Source: Myxococcales bacterium
GTDB taxonomy: Bacteria > Myxococcota > Polyangia > Nannocystales > Nannocystaceae
Assembly (NCBI GenBank): GCA_016793465.1
Contig: JAEUJW010000055.1
Span: 62,001 to 126,000, forward strand
DNA length: 64,000 nucleotides
Direction: 5' to 3'
A program made the position numbers and the translations under genes. The notes under the pieces were generated by a model, which was given only the letters and a program-made list of their open reading frames with translations, was not told where the DNA came from and searched no databases. Each line of letters opens with the position of its first letter. The first letter of the stretch is position 1. Below are positions 29,613 through 38,317 of this stretch, one piece after another.

Positions 29613-29641
29613 ACGGTCGGCCAGCGCGTGCGGGCTGTCAA
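29613..29641 (-). promoter_or_regulatory. Predicted promoter of the ppa operon
   Basis: Minus-strand TTGACA (29641-29636), 17-nt spacer, GACCGT (29618-29613), then 11 bases to ATG 29601. The -35 is perfect and the -10 weak. Confidence 0.5.
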
Positions 29642-29651
29642 GGACGAACGC

Positions 29652-29686
29652 GAGCGGCCGGCGCAGGGTCGCTGCGCCGGCCGCTC
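29652..29686 (-). terminator. Strong hairpin terminator
   Basis: A perfect 15-bp stem (29652-29666 with 29672-29686) and five-base loop, located just past the stop of the minus-strand gene 29713-30339 and before the ppa promoter. No long T-run follows, as is common in GC-rich genomes. Confidence 0.75.
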
Positions 29687-29712
29687 CGGGTGGTGTGGCG
29701 GGGTGGAGGAGT

Positions 29713-30339
29713 CTATTCGGCGGTCGCTTCGTCGGCGGTCGCGGCGACCAGCTCGGCGAGCACGCGGGAGGGACGCGGGCGCGAGGGGACGTCGGACTCG
29801 CCGGTCTGCCACAGCTCGAGGCGGTGGCGGGTCTGGACGCGGTGGGAGTTGTCGAGGGTGCGGGCCTGGGTGGTGCGCAGCGGGGCGGCGGGGCGGTCGG
29901 CGGCGGGGGAGTGGTTCATCGGCGCCTCGTCGGGGGTGGTGGGGCGGCCGGTGACGGAGGGGCGCGCGGGGGCACGGAGGTCGCGCTTCGACCTGGGCTT
30001 GCGGGGCCTCGGCGCGTCGAGCAGCTCGGCCTCGGGGGCGGCCTGCACGGTGGCGGCCTCGGCCTGCTCGCGGAGGGCGCGGGCGACGGAGTTGCCGGGG
30101 GCGCGGGCGGAGTGGATGCGCGCGCGCGGGAAGCCGCGCATGCCCGGGGCGCCGGCGGGGGTGCGGACCGCGGGCGGAGGGTTGCGGCCGGCGAGCGGGG
30201 CGGCGGCGCTGGTGTTGCTGGCGCGCAGCAGGCCGCCGACGGACGGGCCGCGGGGCGACGGCGCGGTGTGGCCGACGATCTTCGGCTGGATGCGGCGGGA
30301 TTTCTTCGGGGCGTTCGGGGACCGGGGGGGTGGCGTCAT
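29713..30339 (-). CDS. Low-complexity, probably disordered basic protein
   Basis: A 208-residue protein rich in Pro, Ala, Arg, Ser and Thr, with no recognised domain. The start ATG 30339 has a good Shine-Dalgarno (gaggga, about six bases before). The N-terminus (MTPPPRSPNAPKKSRRIQPK) is basic and there is no signal peptide. Codon third positions are G/C-rich, supporting coding. It has a terminator of its own. The composition suggests a nucleic-acid or scaffold-associated protein, but nothing specific can be said. Confidence 0.6.
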   Translation of the reverse strand: MTPPPRSPNAPKKSRRIQPKIVGHTAPSPRGPSVGGLLRASNTSAAAPLAGRNPPPAVRTPAGAPGMRGFPRARIHSARAPGNSVARALREQAEAATVQAAPEAELLDAPRPRKPRSKRDLRAPARPSVTGRPTTPDEAPMNHSPAADRPAAPLRTTQARTLDNSHRVQTRHRLELWQTGESDVPSRPRPSRVLAELVAATADEATAE

Positions 30340-30592
30340 CGGTGTTCCCTCGAGCTGGGGGGTGGGTGCGGGGAGGGGCGGGAGCGGCGAATCGCGGGGG
30401 TCGATTCCGCGAGCGCCGATGGCCGAAATATGCAGCGCCGATCCATGCGCGTACAGAGAAATCGTCGCCGCGTACACGTGTCCAAGGACTGGCTCGTTGC
30501 AGCAAAAACGAGCGGCGATCGGGCCGGGGACGGCGATCCGAGAAAGTCGCGTGTACGCGGTTCAAGGGCGGGTGGAACGCATGACCGCGAGC

Positions 30593-30601
30593 TGTGGATA
30601 A
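30593..30601 (-). promoter_or_regulatory. Perfect DnaA-box sequence
   Basis: TTATCCACA on the minus strand (TGTGGATAA on plus), matching the consensus exactly. It is single and not beside dnaA or dnaN, so a regulatory or titration site is likelier than an origin; chance is also possible. Confidence 0.35.
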
Positions 30602-30655
30602 GTTCGAAAGTGGGGCCTTCGAGGGTCAATGCGATGTCGATGATTCAGCAAGTTT

Positions 30656-30671
30656 TGTAATGTGAATTACA
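30656..30671. promoter_or_regulatory. A/T-rich operator-like dyad
   Basis: TGTAAT-GTGA-ATTACA, a perfect 6-bp dyad in an unusually A/T-rich patch of the intergenic region. Such symmetric sites are typical targets of dimeric HTH repressors. The cognate protein is unknown. Confidence 0.45.
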
Positions 30672-30782
30672 TGTTTGGCAGTCACTCGCGCGCGCCCACG
30701 CTCCTCGTGACGAACCGTGCTGCGGCTCACGAGGCGATCCCGGAGGTCACTCCGTGGACCGCGATCGCGGCGCGTGACGACA

Positions 30783-30796
30783 TGTCCTAAAGGACA
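30783..30796. repeat. GGACAGG-family palindrome downstream of the lipoprotein gene
   Basis: TGTCCT-AA-AGGACA, followed on plus by a short T-rich run, lies about 20 bp past the stop of the minus-strand gene ending at 30816. It resembles the copies behind other stop codons and may act as a transcript end. Confidence 0.5.
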
Positions 30797-30815
30797 GTTT
30801 GTTTGTGCGCGCGAA

Positions 30816-32105
30816 CTAGCGCCTCGGAGCGCGCGCGGGGCTCGTCGACCTGGCGGGCGCCGCGGCGAGGCGGAGGTCGACGGCGACGTCGGGGCCGACC
30901 ACGCGGGCGGCGACCGGGACGGCGTCGTAGTCGACGCCGAGGAGGTCGAAGGCGGTGGCGCCGGCGATGGCCTCGGAGAAGGCGAAGGTGCGGCGACCGA
31001 GCCCGGAGAACCACACGGCGGCGCGGGCCTTGACGGAGCCGGTGACCTGCTCGATGCGGGCGTCGGGCACCTCGAGGCCGAGCTCACCCTTGTCGGCGCG
31101 CAGGCTCGGGGTGCCGCTGAACACCACGTGGGCGCAGACGTCCTGCTCCTTCCAGGCGTGGATGCGGAGCGGGCGCTCGCCGGTGGCCCAGCCGACGCCG
31201 GCGGCGAACTCGCCGTTCGGGTCGGGCGCGCCCTCGAGGTCGTAGCGGCCGGGGATCTGGCCGCGAGCGATGCCCTGATTGGCGAGCTCGGCGGCTGTCC
31301 CTCCGGACATGCGGACCTGCACGAGGTTGGCGTCGCCGCCGGGGGCGCGGGCGGGCCCGGGGGCGAGCGCGGGCGCGGGCAGGGTGGTGTGGATCCACAG
31401 CTCGACGTCGGCGGCGCCGGTCTTCAGCTCGACCCTGGTGATCGGCACCGGCGGGAGCTCGACCTCGACGTCGACGAGCGGGCCGGCGTCGGCCAGCAGG
31501 TCGTCGCGGATCGCCGGGAACGAGCGGGCGACGAGCTCGCCGAGGGCCCGGTCGGCGAGGCTGGCGATCTGCTCGCGGCCGATCGCGCGGGCGACCGCGG
31601 GCAGGCGGGCCAGCACGAACTCGGCGAAGCGCTGGCGCTCGGCGGGCGGGAGGCTCGGGCGCACGCGCACGAGGTCCTGCGCGCGCAGGCTCAGGCGGAC
31701 GCTGCCCTGCCCGGGGGCGAACTGCGGGGCGACCACGGCGTCGAGGTCGATCGCGGTGATCACGGTGACGCCGGTCTGCAGGGCGAAGCGCACGCGCAGG
31801 CCGAGCTGACCGGCGGCGGCCGGCTGGACGCTGACGCTGCGCAGGCCGATCGCCAGCTTGCCGAGGTCGAGGTCGCCGATCGGGAGGTCGATGTCGAGGG
31901 GCACGGGCACCGCGGGCAGGCGCGAGAGCGGGAGGCTCAGCGCCTGGTTCAGGGTGTTGGTCGGGATCGCCACGACCATCTGGGCGACGTCGCCGCTGCC
32001 GCGGCGCCGCTGGAACTCGCGGTGGTCGTCGCGCACGCGGGTGCACGCCTTCCCGGCGCAGCCGGAGGTCGCAGCGAGGGCCAGGAGCAGGACGGCGGGG
32101 CGCAT
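30816..32105 (-). CDS. Lipoprotein of unknown function
   Basis: A 429-residue predicted lipoprotein (MRPAVLLLALAATSGC lipobox). The body has alternating hydrophobic/polar beta patterns (VPVPLDIDLPIGDLDLGKLAIGL; LGLRVRFALQTGVTVITAID) and resembles lipid-cradling tubular folds, but no family can be named from sequence alone. ATG 32105 gives the signal peptide directly. It diverges from the TrkA-N gene by about 85 bp. An in-frame GGACAGG palindrome copy lies at 31294-31308. Confidence 0.75.
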   Translation of the reverse strand: MRPAVLLLALAATSGCAGKACTRVRDDHREFQRRRGSGDVAQMVVAIPTNTLNQALSLPLSRLPAVPVPLDIDLPIGDLDLGKLAIGLRSVSVQPAAAGQLGLRVRFALQTGVTVITAIDLDAVVAPQFAPGQGSVRLSLRAQDLVRVRPSLPPAERQRFAEFVLARLPAVARAIGREQIASLADRALGELVARSFPAIRDDLLADAGPLVDVEVELPPVPITRVELKTGAADVELWIHTTLPAPALAPGPARAPGGDANLVQVRMSGGTAAELANQGIARGQIPGRYDLEGAPDPNGEFAAGVGWATGERPLRIHAWKEQDVCAHVVFSGTPSLRADKGELGLEVPDARIEQVTGSVKARAAVWFSGLGRRTFAFSEAIAGATAFDLLGVDYDAVPVAARVVGPDVAVDLRLAAAPARSTSPARAPRR

Positions 32106-32189
32106 GCGGGCGAGCTTATCAGCAGGCGCGTGCGGCCGGCGGGGCGCATGGTCGACAAGGCGGGCGGCGCTTGCGAAGATGGCCGCGTC

Positions 32190-32648
32190 ATGTCGCACCG
32201 CTACCTCATCATCGGGCTCGGTCGTTTCGGGGCGGCGCTGGCCGAGTCGCTCAGCGAGCAGGGGGCGGAGGTCATCGCCGTGGACACGAACATGGCCGAG
32301 GTCGAGGCGGTCAAGCGCAAGGTGGCGTACGCCATCGAGCTCGACGCGACCGACCCCGCCGCGCTGCTGTCGGTCGACCCGCTGCGCTGCAAGGCGGTGA
32401 TCGTGGCGATCGGCGAGAACTTCGAGGCGACCGTGCTGACCCTGGCGGCGCTGCGCGAGGTGGGGGTCAAGGACATCGTCGCCCGCGCCCGCTCGGCCCG
32501 CGAGGCCCGCATCCTGCAGGCGGTCGGGGCCACCGAGATCATCGAGCTCGAGGCGGAGATGGGCCGGGCCTACGGCCACCGCCTGGCCGTCAAGGCCGCC
32601 GAGTCGGCGCTGGCCCCCGGCAAGACCCTGCCGCCGCCGAGGACGTGA
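32190..32648 (+). CDS. TrkA-N (RCK/KTN) domain protein
   Basis: A 152-residue single-domain protein with a Rossmann NAD-binding fold: YLIIGLGRFGAALAESL (GxGxFG), the acidic end of beta-2 in EVIAVDTN, and VIVAIGENFEATVL. It resembles the regulatory subunit KtrA/TrkA of potassium uptake, but lacks the C-terminal TrkA-C domain and no channel gene is adjacent. It would bind a nucleotide and gate a membrane partner encoded elsewhere. ATG 32190 starts directly with the conserved strand. Confidence 0.9.
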   Translation: MSHRYLIIGLGRFGAALAESLSEQGAEVIAVDTNMAEVEAVKRKVAYAIELDATDPAALLSVDPLRCKAVIVAIGENFEATVLTLAALREVGVKDIVARARSAREARILQAVGATEIIELEAEMGRAYGHRLAVKAAESALAPGKTLPPPRT

Positions 32649-32650
32649 CG

Positions 32651-32670
32651 ACATGTCCTCGGGGACAGGT
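32651..32670. repeat. GGACAGG-family palindrome behind the TrkA-N stop
   Basis: ACATGTCC-TCGG-GGACAGGT, three bases after the TGA, followed by TTTTAA. The stem plus T-run looks like an intrinsic terminator. Confidence 0.6.
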
Positions 32671-32703
32671 TTTAAGTTCGACGCTATCAGCAATTAAAAG
32701 CAT

Positions 32704-32727
32704 CATCCCCGGACCAGGCCGGGGATG
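32704..32727. terminator. Hairpin terminator
   Basis: A perfect 9-bp stem CATCCCCGG/CCGGGGATG with a six-base loop between the convergent TrkA-N gene and the Fis-type gene. Confidence 0.6.
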
Positions 32728-32759
32728 TGATGCCGCGGTCGTCGGTGATGGATCGCGGG

Positions 32760-33023
32760 TCACGCGATCGCACCGATGGACGGCGCGGCGGTGATGGCGG
32801 CCCGGGTGGAGTCGGGGCCGGCGGCGATGCGGCCGCCCTCGCGCGTCCAGCGGATGTTGTGCTTGATGATGCGGCGCTTCAGCGCGTGGCGGGTGATGCC
32901 GAGCAGCTTGGCCGCTTCGACGATGCTGCCGGCGGCGGTGAGGGCGGTCTCGCAGAGGAGGCGCTCGGCGGCGGTGAGGTTGTAGTTGTCGAGGACGATG
33001 TGCATGCGGAGTTTGTAGTGCAT
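32760..33023 (-). CDS. Stand-alone Fis-type helix-turn-helix protein
   Basis: An 87-residue protein whose centre (LTAAERLLCETALTAAGS, EAAKLLGITRHALKRRIIKHNI) matches the HTH_8/Fis domain normally found at the C-terminus of sigma54 activators. Here it is free, with a short N-terminus and a 25-residue tail. It should bind DNA as a dimer and bend it, as a nucleoid-associated or specific regulator. ATG 33023 is used; an internal ATG (residue 7) is possible. It stands alone between terminators. Confidence 0.82.
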   Translation of the reverse strand: MHYKLRMHIVLDNYNLTAAERLLCETALTAAGSIVEAAKLLGITRHALKRRIIKHNIRWTREGGRIAAGPDSTRAAITAAPSIGAIA

Positions 33024-33213
33024 GCGCTTGATCCATCGGAGACAACGGGCGCGGCCATAAACCGCCCGCCTCTTGCGTCGGAGGCCGTGCTCGGGGAGTG
33101 TACGCTCGCTCGTCGACGCGCGGCGATCGTGGCCGCGCGGGACGCTGTGGGGGCTGCGGGGACTGGCGGGGAGGCGACGGCGGCGGCGGAGCTCGAGTGC
33201 CGCGCAGGCCCGC

Positions 33214-33717
33214 CTACGGGTGCTCCTGCAACCACTTGCGGGTGAACTCGGTGGTGTCGCGATAGCCGGCGGTGACCTCGTCGACGATGTGGCGCTCGAC
33301 CTTGCCGCCGACGAGGGGGATGGAGCACGACACCTCGCCCTGCCAGGTGCGTCGGACCTTGTTCGGGCCGAGGGCCTGGACCTTGTAGGTGCCGCGGGTG
33401 GTCAGCTTGTCGGCCATGAACCCGGGGATCGTGACGACCTCGAGGGTGTTGGTGCGGCGGGTGAAGACGTTCTGCTCGGTGTACATGAGGGCGCCCTTCA
33501 CGAACTTGCTGACGATGCCGGGGACCTCGCGCTGGGGGGTCAGGCGGACCTTGCGGCGGACGACCAGGTCCTCGCCCTCGCCCTCGCGCTGGACCTCGAG
33601 CACCTCGCGGCCGATCCGCAGGCGCCTGTACAGCTCGGCGTTGTAGGCGTCGTCGAAGTAGACGTCCCAGTAGTGGTCGATGCTGGTGTCGAAGTCGTCG
33701 GTGATCGTGTACTGCAT
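33214..33717 (-). CDS. SRPBCC-fold protein (DUF2505 type)
   Basis: A 167-residue protein with the pattern of START/SRPBCC lipid-binding folds: an N-terminal strand MQYTITDDFDTSIDHYWDVYF, long antiparallel strands (EVLEVQREGEGEDLVVRRKVRLTP cut by turns; TRRGTYKVQALGPNKVRRT-like region) and a C-terminal helix DTTEFTRKWLQEH. Such domains enclose hydrophobic ligands. It is 18 bp downstream of the AAA+ gene and probably co-transcribed. Confidence 0.72.
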   Translation of the reverse strand: MQYTITDDFDTSIDHYWDVYFDDAYNAELYRRLRIGREVLEVQREGEGEDLVVRRKVRLTPQREVPGIVSKFVKGALMYTEQNVFTRRTNTLEVVTIPGFMADKLTTRGTYKVQALGPNKVRRTWQGEVSCSIPLVGGKVERHIVDEVTAGYRDTTEFTRKWLQEHP

Positions 33718-33735
33718 GCCGTCGGCGACGATACC

Positions 33736-35079
33736 TCAGGCGAGGCGGAATTTGAGGCGGAAGGCGGTCTCGTAGGCGGCTGGCGGGGGTGCGGTGATCT
33801 CCGTGGAGCGGCCGAGGATGATCTGGGCGGCCCACAGGCGCTCGGCGACGCCGCAGGCGTCCTCGAGCTCGCGGCCGGAGCGGCCGTCGGCGAGGGCGGC
33901 GAGGGCGGCGAGGGCGTCGGGCTCGAGGTGGCGGGCGTAGCGGGCGAGGATCGCGGCGCGCTCGCCGTGGTCGGGCAGGGGGAAGTGGATGCGCAGGTCG
34001 AAGCGGCTGAGCAGGGCGGGGTCGAGGTGGTCGGCGGTGTTGGTCGCGCCGACGACGACGATGCGGCTGCTGTCGACGAGGCCCTGCAGCTGGCGCAGCA
34101 GCACGCTGAGCAGCCGGCGGGTGGCCTCGTGCATGTTGCCGGTCTCGCGCGAGCCGGCGAAGGCGTCGATCTCGTCGAGGAAGACGATGCTGCGCTCGAG
34201 CTTGCCGGCGGTGGTGAAGATCGCGTCGAGGCGCTTCTCGCTCTCGCCGTACCACTTGCTCATGATCGACTCGACCGGCACGTACACCAGCGGGATCCCG
34301 CTGGCGCTGGCGATCACGCGGGCCATCGTGGTCTTGCCGGTGCCGGGCGGGCCCTCGAACAGCACGGCCCGCGGCACCGAGTTGCCGGGCCGCGTGCGCG
34401 CGAGCTCGCCGATCTTCGCGTACACCTCGGGGTTCAATAGTGGCAGCACGACGGTCTCGCGGACGGCCTGTTTGGTCGGCGCGTAGCCGGCGACGCGGTC
34501 CTCGTTGAACTCGGGGTCGGGGGCGAACACGACGGCGCCGAGCTCGGTCAACCGGACGGTCGGATCGACGGGGGCGACGGGCTTGGCGAGGGTCGACGGG
34601 TCGCGCTGGGCCCACCTGCGGAACACCTCGAGGATGCAGTTGATCTCCTCCTGGGCGAGCAGCGCTTTCTTCTCGAAGCGGACGGTGCCGCCGGACTTGC
34701 TGTCCAATTTAAAGTCGACCTCGAGGGCGGGCGGGAGCTCGGGCGGGGGCGGGTCGTCGGGCTTGCGGGCGCGGAGCTCGGGCTTCTTGCGCTCGTAGGG
34801 GCTGTACAGGTCGGCGTGGAAGCTGCACCCGCGGAAGCCCCGGCGCAGCTCGGTCAGCTGGCGGAAGTAGGGGTGGACGATCTCGAGGAACACGAAGAAG
34901 TCGGCGGGCGTGAGGGTCTGCAGCGCCAGCTCGACCGCGACCTCGCCGCGCTTGAAGGTGACGACCGGGACGGCGGCGGCGATCGACTCGGGCGGGATGG
35001 TAGCGAGGTGCGCGGCGGCCCCGCCCTCGAGCTTGAGGCGCGCGGCGTCGTATTCGATCAGGGGGATGATGTCCGGCAC
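33736..35079 (-). CDS. AAA+ ATPase
   Basis: A 447-residue ATPase of the classical AAA (FtsH/spastin-like) type. Residues 1-180 form an unrecognised N-domain. The AAA core has Walker A FEGPPGTGKTTMA, the pore-loop-like MSKWYGESEKRLDAIF, Walker B IVFLDEIDAFAGSRE, sensor 1 VVGATN and arginine fingers LLSRFD. This type remodels or unfolds proteins using ATP. GTG 35079 is chosen as the first start after upstream GC-rich non-coding sequence. It is followed closely by the SRPBCC gene. No peptidase is fused or adjacent. Confidence 0.88.
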   Translation of the reverse strand: MPDIIPLIEYDAARLKLEGGAAAHLATIPPESIAAAVPVVTFKRGEVAVELALQTLTPADFFVFLEIVHPYFRQLTELRRGFRGCSFHADLYSPYERKKPELRARKPDDPPPPELPPALEVDFKLDSKSGGTVRFEKKALLAQEEINCILEVFRRWAQRDPSTLAKPVAPVDPTVRLTELGAVVFAPDPEFNEDRVAGYAPTKQAVRETVVLPLLNPEVYAKIGELARTRPGNSVPRAVLFEGPPGTGKTTMARVIASASGIPLVYVPVESIMSKWYGESEKRLDAIFTTAGKLERSIVFLDEIDAFAGSRETGNMHEATRRLLSVLLRQLQGLVDSSRIVVVGATNTADHLDPALLSRFDLRIHFPLPDHGERAAILARYARHLEPDALAALAALADGRSGRELEDACGVAERLWAAQIILGRSTEITAPPPAAYETAFRLKFRLA

Positions 35080-35281
35080 GGCGGGCCAGGGTAGCCCGCG
35101 GGCGGAGGCCCGCGGAAGCCGGCCGAGGCGGGCATCGGGCGGGCTTCGGCCGCGCTCCGCGGCCGCGCGGCGTCGTCCGGGGGCCGCGGCGACGTGATGG
35201 CCGGGCCGCGCCGAAGCGGGTTGTCTGTCGGACACGCGCGCGGAGTACGGGCGCCGCGCGGTCGGGCGAGGCGCTCGTCGA

Positions 35282-38200
35282 TCAGCGGCCGGCGTAGGCG
35301 CGGAGGGCCCGGTAGGCCAGGTTCTCGCTGGTGGGCTGGTCGTTGGCCATGTCTTGCATGTAGGCCTCGACGAATTGGCGGCGCCTGGCCGGGTCGACGC
35401 CGAGCAGCTCGTTGGCCACCATGCCGGCGATGGTCAGCATGCCGTCGCTGAGGACCACGGACTTGCGGGCGCGGAGGTCGTCGAGGCCGCGCTGCAGGCG
35501 TGCGCCGTCGCGGGCGTCGAGGGCGTCGAGCACGTCGACGACGCGGCGCAGCTCGTCGCTGGCGCGCGGGTCCTTGACGGTCTGCTTGACCTCGTCCCAC
35601 CAGCGGGTGCCGCCGAGCGGGACGTGCGGGGCGACCAGCGTGTAGACCGAGTAGGTCCTGGCGATCCAGTCGTCCCAGTCGGGGGTGGCGCCCTGGAGCG
35701 CGCGCTGGGCGTCCATCCAGTTGTTCATGGCGGTGACCGGGGTGTGCTCGGAGATGGTGACGGCGGGGTCGTCGTGCATGCGCAGCATGGCGGCGGCCTG
35801 CTCGGACTCGAGGAACACGTGGGGGTCGCGCAGGTCGCCGATGCCGTTCGGGGGGTACGGGCGCCGCTCGAGGCCGCCGAGCACCTCGACGAGGGGGGCG
35901 GGGGTCCAGCGCAGCGAGTGGAGGAAGCCGGCGGCGTGCTGCATGAAGCGGGCCTTCTCGGCGCCGGTGTCGAGCAGGGGGTGGGCGTCGGAGTTGACGG
36001 GCTTGCCGGCGAGGAAGGGGTGGAGCATGCGGCGGTTGGCGACCAGGAGGCCGTCCATCTGGCCGATGTCGTGCACGCCGATGACCCTCAGCTCGCCGGC
36101 GAGGGCGGGCCACGAGAGGGGCTCGTCGCTGAGGTTGCCGAGGTCGCCGCCGGCGACCGCGAGGATCACCCAGTCGGAGTCGCCGACGCGCAGGATCTGG
36201 TAGTCGGTGAACTCCTGGTCGAGCGCGGCCAGCACGGTCATCAGCAGCTCGTTGCTGAGCTCGTAGCCCTGCAGCCACTGCGCGAGCACGCCGCTGGGCT
36301 TCAGGTAGCGCTTGGCCTCGCGGTAGAACTCGACGGTGAACAGGCTCGAGACGCCGGACACCCACGGGTTGGTCGGCTCGGACACGATGATGTCGTACTG
36401 CTTGGCGGCGCCGGCGAAGAACGCCTTGGCGTCGTCGAACCAGAACGAGTTGCGCGGGTCGGTGTAGGCGCGCTCGTTGACCGGGTGGAAGTTCTTGGAG
36501 CCCTCGACCATCTCGGGCTCGATCTCGATGGTGTCGAGGCTCTTCAGGGTCGGCGAGCCGAGCAGCACGTGCGAGGTGACGCCGGAGCCGAAGCCGATGA
36601 GGGCGGCCTCGGTGGCGTCGGGGCGGATCATCATGGGGATGAGGCCGACGAGGATCTGGTTGGGCTCGTCGCCGGCGATGTCGGGGCCGATCTCCGGGTC
36701 GCGGCCGGGCGGGTAGCGGTTGAGCACGAGCGAGGCGTCGGGCTTGCCGTTGGTGTAGATCACGCGGTACTCGCGCTCGTCCTCGAGGCGGATCACCGTG
36801 ACCGAGGCGGTGCGGCCGTCGACGTAGCGGATCAGCTCGTAGCCGTCGCCGAGGCGGGTGCGGCCGTGGCGGAACACGGTCGAGGACAGCACCATGGGGT
36901 CGAGCTTGAAGCTCAGCGGGACGCCGCCGAGGTTCGGCAGGGCGCCGAGGCCGAAGGCCACGGCGAAGGCGCTCGAGCCGGTCGCGAGGGCGACGGTGCC
37001 GCCGAGGCCGCGCGGGCGCTCGGGGCTCCTCAGCTCGACGCGCATGAGCAGCAGGCCGAGCACGATGTCGACGGCGGCGCCGGCGACGATGACGCGCTGG
37101 AGGCCGATCAGCGGCAGCAGCAGCAGGCCGGCGAGGGTGGCCCCGGCGATCGCGCCGAGGGTGTTGCAGCCGTAGACGCGGCCGATCACGCCCTCGTCCT
37201 GGCCGCGGCGCAGCAGCACGTGGGTGATCAGCGGGAGGGTCATGCCGGCGCAGAAGGTGGCCGGGAACATGATGAGCAGGCACAGGCCGTAGCGCATGGC
37301 GTTGAAGGCCAGCCAGGTGGTCTCGCTGCGCGGGGCGTCGCCGGCCATCAGCCAGCCCATGGCCTGCACGGCGACGCCGTAGAGCGGGAGGGTGGCGATG
37401 GCGGCCAGGCCCATGACGAGCTGGACCAGGCCGAGCACCAGCTCGGGGCGCTTGAAGCGGTCCATGCGCTTGCGGACCCACAGGCCGCCGACTGCCAGGC
37501 CGAACACGAAGGCGGACAGCATGACCTCGAACGAGTGGGTGGCGCTGCCGATGATCATCGACAGCAGGCGGATCCAGCCGATCTCGTACATGAACGAGGA
37601 CAGGCCGGTGCCGAAGGCGACGGCGAGCAGCAGGCGGGTGAGGCCGGCGCGGGCGCGCGGGTCGACCGAGGTCGTGGCGCTGGCGGCCGCGATCGGCGGG
37701 TGCTGCTCGCGCTGGCCGACGGCGACCACGGCGATGAGGACGTTGAGGGCGGCGGCGCAGGCGAGGGTGCCGGGCAGGCCGAAGCTGCCGACCAGCACGA
37801 ACCCGGACAGCAGGGCGCCGAGGGCGGCGCCGATGCTGTTGGTGAAGTAGAGGAAGCTGAGGATCTCGCCGGAGCGCTCGCGGTCCATGCGCAGGATGCC
37901 GGCGCTCATCAGCGGGAAGGTCATGCCGAGCAGGACGCAGGGCGGCAGGATCAGCAGGCTCGCCATGCCCCACTTGACGGCGGTGATGCCCGCGCCGCCG
38001 CCGAGGGCCGGGAAGATCACGTCGTAGCACAGGCGCATGACCCCGGCCGCGAGCCACGGGAAGGCCAGGGCGTACAGGCCGATGCCGCCCTCGATGAGGC
38101 CGTAGGCGCGGATCGGGGCGCGGACCTTGCCGAGCTTGCGCGCGGCGATCAGGGCCCCCAGGGCCATGCCGCCCATGAACAGGCTGAGCACCAGCACCTG

Positions 38201-38317
38201 CGCGGTCGAGGCGCTGCCGACGAACTGGCGGATGTAACGCGACCAGATCGACTCGTAGATCAGCCCGCTGATGCCGGAGAGGAAGAAGAGGATGAAGAGG
38301 CCCGCGTGCCGCGCCAT
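35282..38317 (-). CDS. Multi-pass membrane protein fused to a spermidine-synthase-like domain
   Basis: A 1011-residue protein of the fused MFS/spermidine-synthase type. Residues 1-~440 contain about a dozen hydrophobic helices, starting LFILFFLSGISGLIYE, a motif typical of this family. Residues about 480-740 form a SAM/polyamine synthase-like Rossmann domain: ALIGFGSGVTSH, IEIEPEMVE and YDIIVSEPTNPW; the catalytic Asp of true spermidine synthases is Glu here, as in other fused members, so aminopropyl transfer is not assured. A C-terminal helical region of about 250 residues follows. It probably acts at the membrane; the substrate is unknown. Immediately downstream is a GC-rich gap with small hairpins. 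Confidence 0.88.
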   Translation of the reverse strand: MARHAGLFILFFLSGISGLIYESIWSRYIRQFVGSASTAQVLVLSLFMGGMALGALIAARKLGKVRAPIRAYGLIEGGIGLYALAFPWLAAGVMRLCYDVIFPALGGGAGITAVKWGMASLLILPPCVLLGMTFPLMSAGILRMDRERSGEILSFLYFTNSIGAALGALLSGFVLVGSFGLPGTLACAAALNVLIAVVAVGQREQHPPIAAASATTSVDPRARAGLTRLLLAVAFGTGLSSFMYEIGWIRLLSMIIGSATHSFEVMLSAFVFGLAVGGLWVRKRMDRFKRPELVLGLVQLVMGLAAIATLPLYGVAVQAMGWLMAGDAPRSETTWLAFNAMRYGLCLLIMFPATFCAGMTLPLITHVLLRRGQDEGVIGRVYGCNTLGAIAGATLAGLLLLPLIGLQRVIVAGAAVDIVLGLLLMRVELRSPERPRGLGGTVALATGSSAFAVAFGLGALPNLGGVPLSFKLDPMVLSSTVFRHGRTRLGDGYELIRYVDGRTASVTVIRLEDEREYRVIYTNGKPDASLVLNRYPPGRDPEIGPDIAGDEPNQILVGLIPMMIRPDATEAALIGFGSGVTSHVLLGSPTLKSLDTIEIEPEMVEGSKNFHPVNERAYTDPRNSFWFDDAKAFFAGAAKQYDIIVSEPTNPWVSGVSSLFTVEFYREAKRYLKPSGVLAQWLQGYELSNELLMTVLAALDQEFTDYQILRVGDSDWVILAVAGGDLGNLSDEPLSWPALAGELRVIGVHDIGQMDGLLVANRRMLHPFLAGKPVNSDAHPLLDTGAEKARFMQHAAGFLHSLRWTPAPLVEVLGGLERRPYPPNGIGDLRDPHVFLESEQAAAMLRMHDDPAVTISEHTPVTAMNNWMDAQRALQGATPDWDDWIARTYSVYTLVAPHVPLGGTRWWDEVKQTVKDPRASDELRRVVDVLDALDARDGARLQRGLDDLRARKSVVLSDGMLTIAGMVANELLGVDPARRRQFVEAYMQDMANDQPTSENLAYRALRAYAGR

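Larger units (their letters stand above)
30340..30815. other. 476-bp intergenic region with regulatory-looking elements
   Basis: Lies upstream of the disordered-protein gene and downstream of the lipoprotein gene at 30816 (both minus strand). It contains a perfect DnaA-box sequence, an A/T-rich dyad and a GGACAGG palindrome, listed separately, plus a small inverted repeat ctcgtt/aacgag at about 30492-30511. No convincing coding sequence is present. Confidence 0.6.

Noticed and set aside
30593..30680. Replication origin
   Set aside because: Only one DnaA box, and no dnaA, dnaN, gyrB or parAB gene nearby.
35080..35281. RNA gene in the hairpin-rich gap before the AAA+ gene
   Set aside because: Short GC palindromes (e.g. 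around 35095 and 35150) are expected at this base composition; no coherent long structure or terminator T-run is seen.
36350..36640. Genuine spermidine synthase
   Set aside because: The catalytic Asp position is Glu (SEPTNPW) and the domain is attached to a multi-helix membrane part; only the fold is supported.
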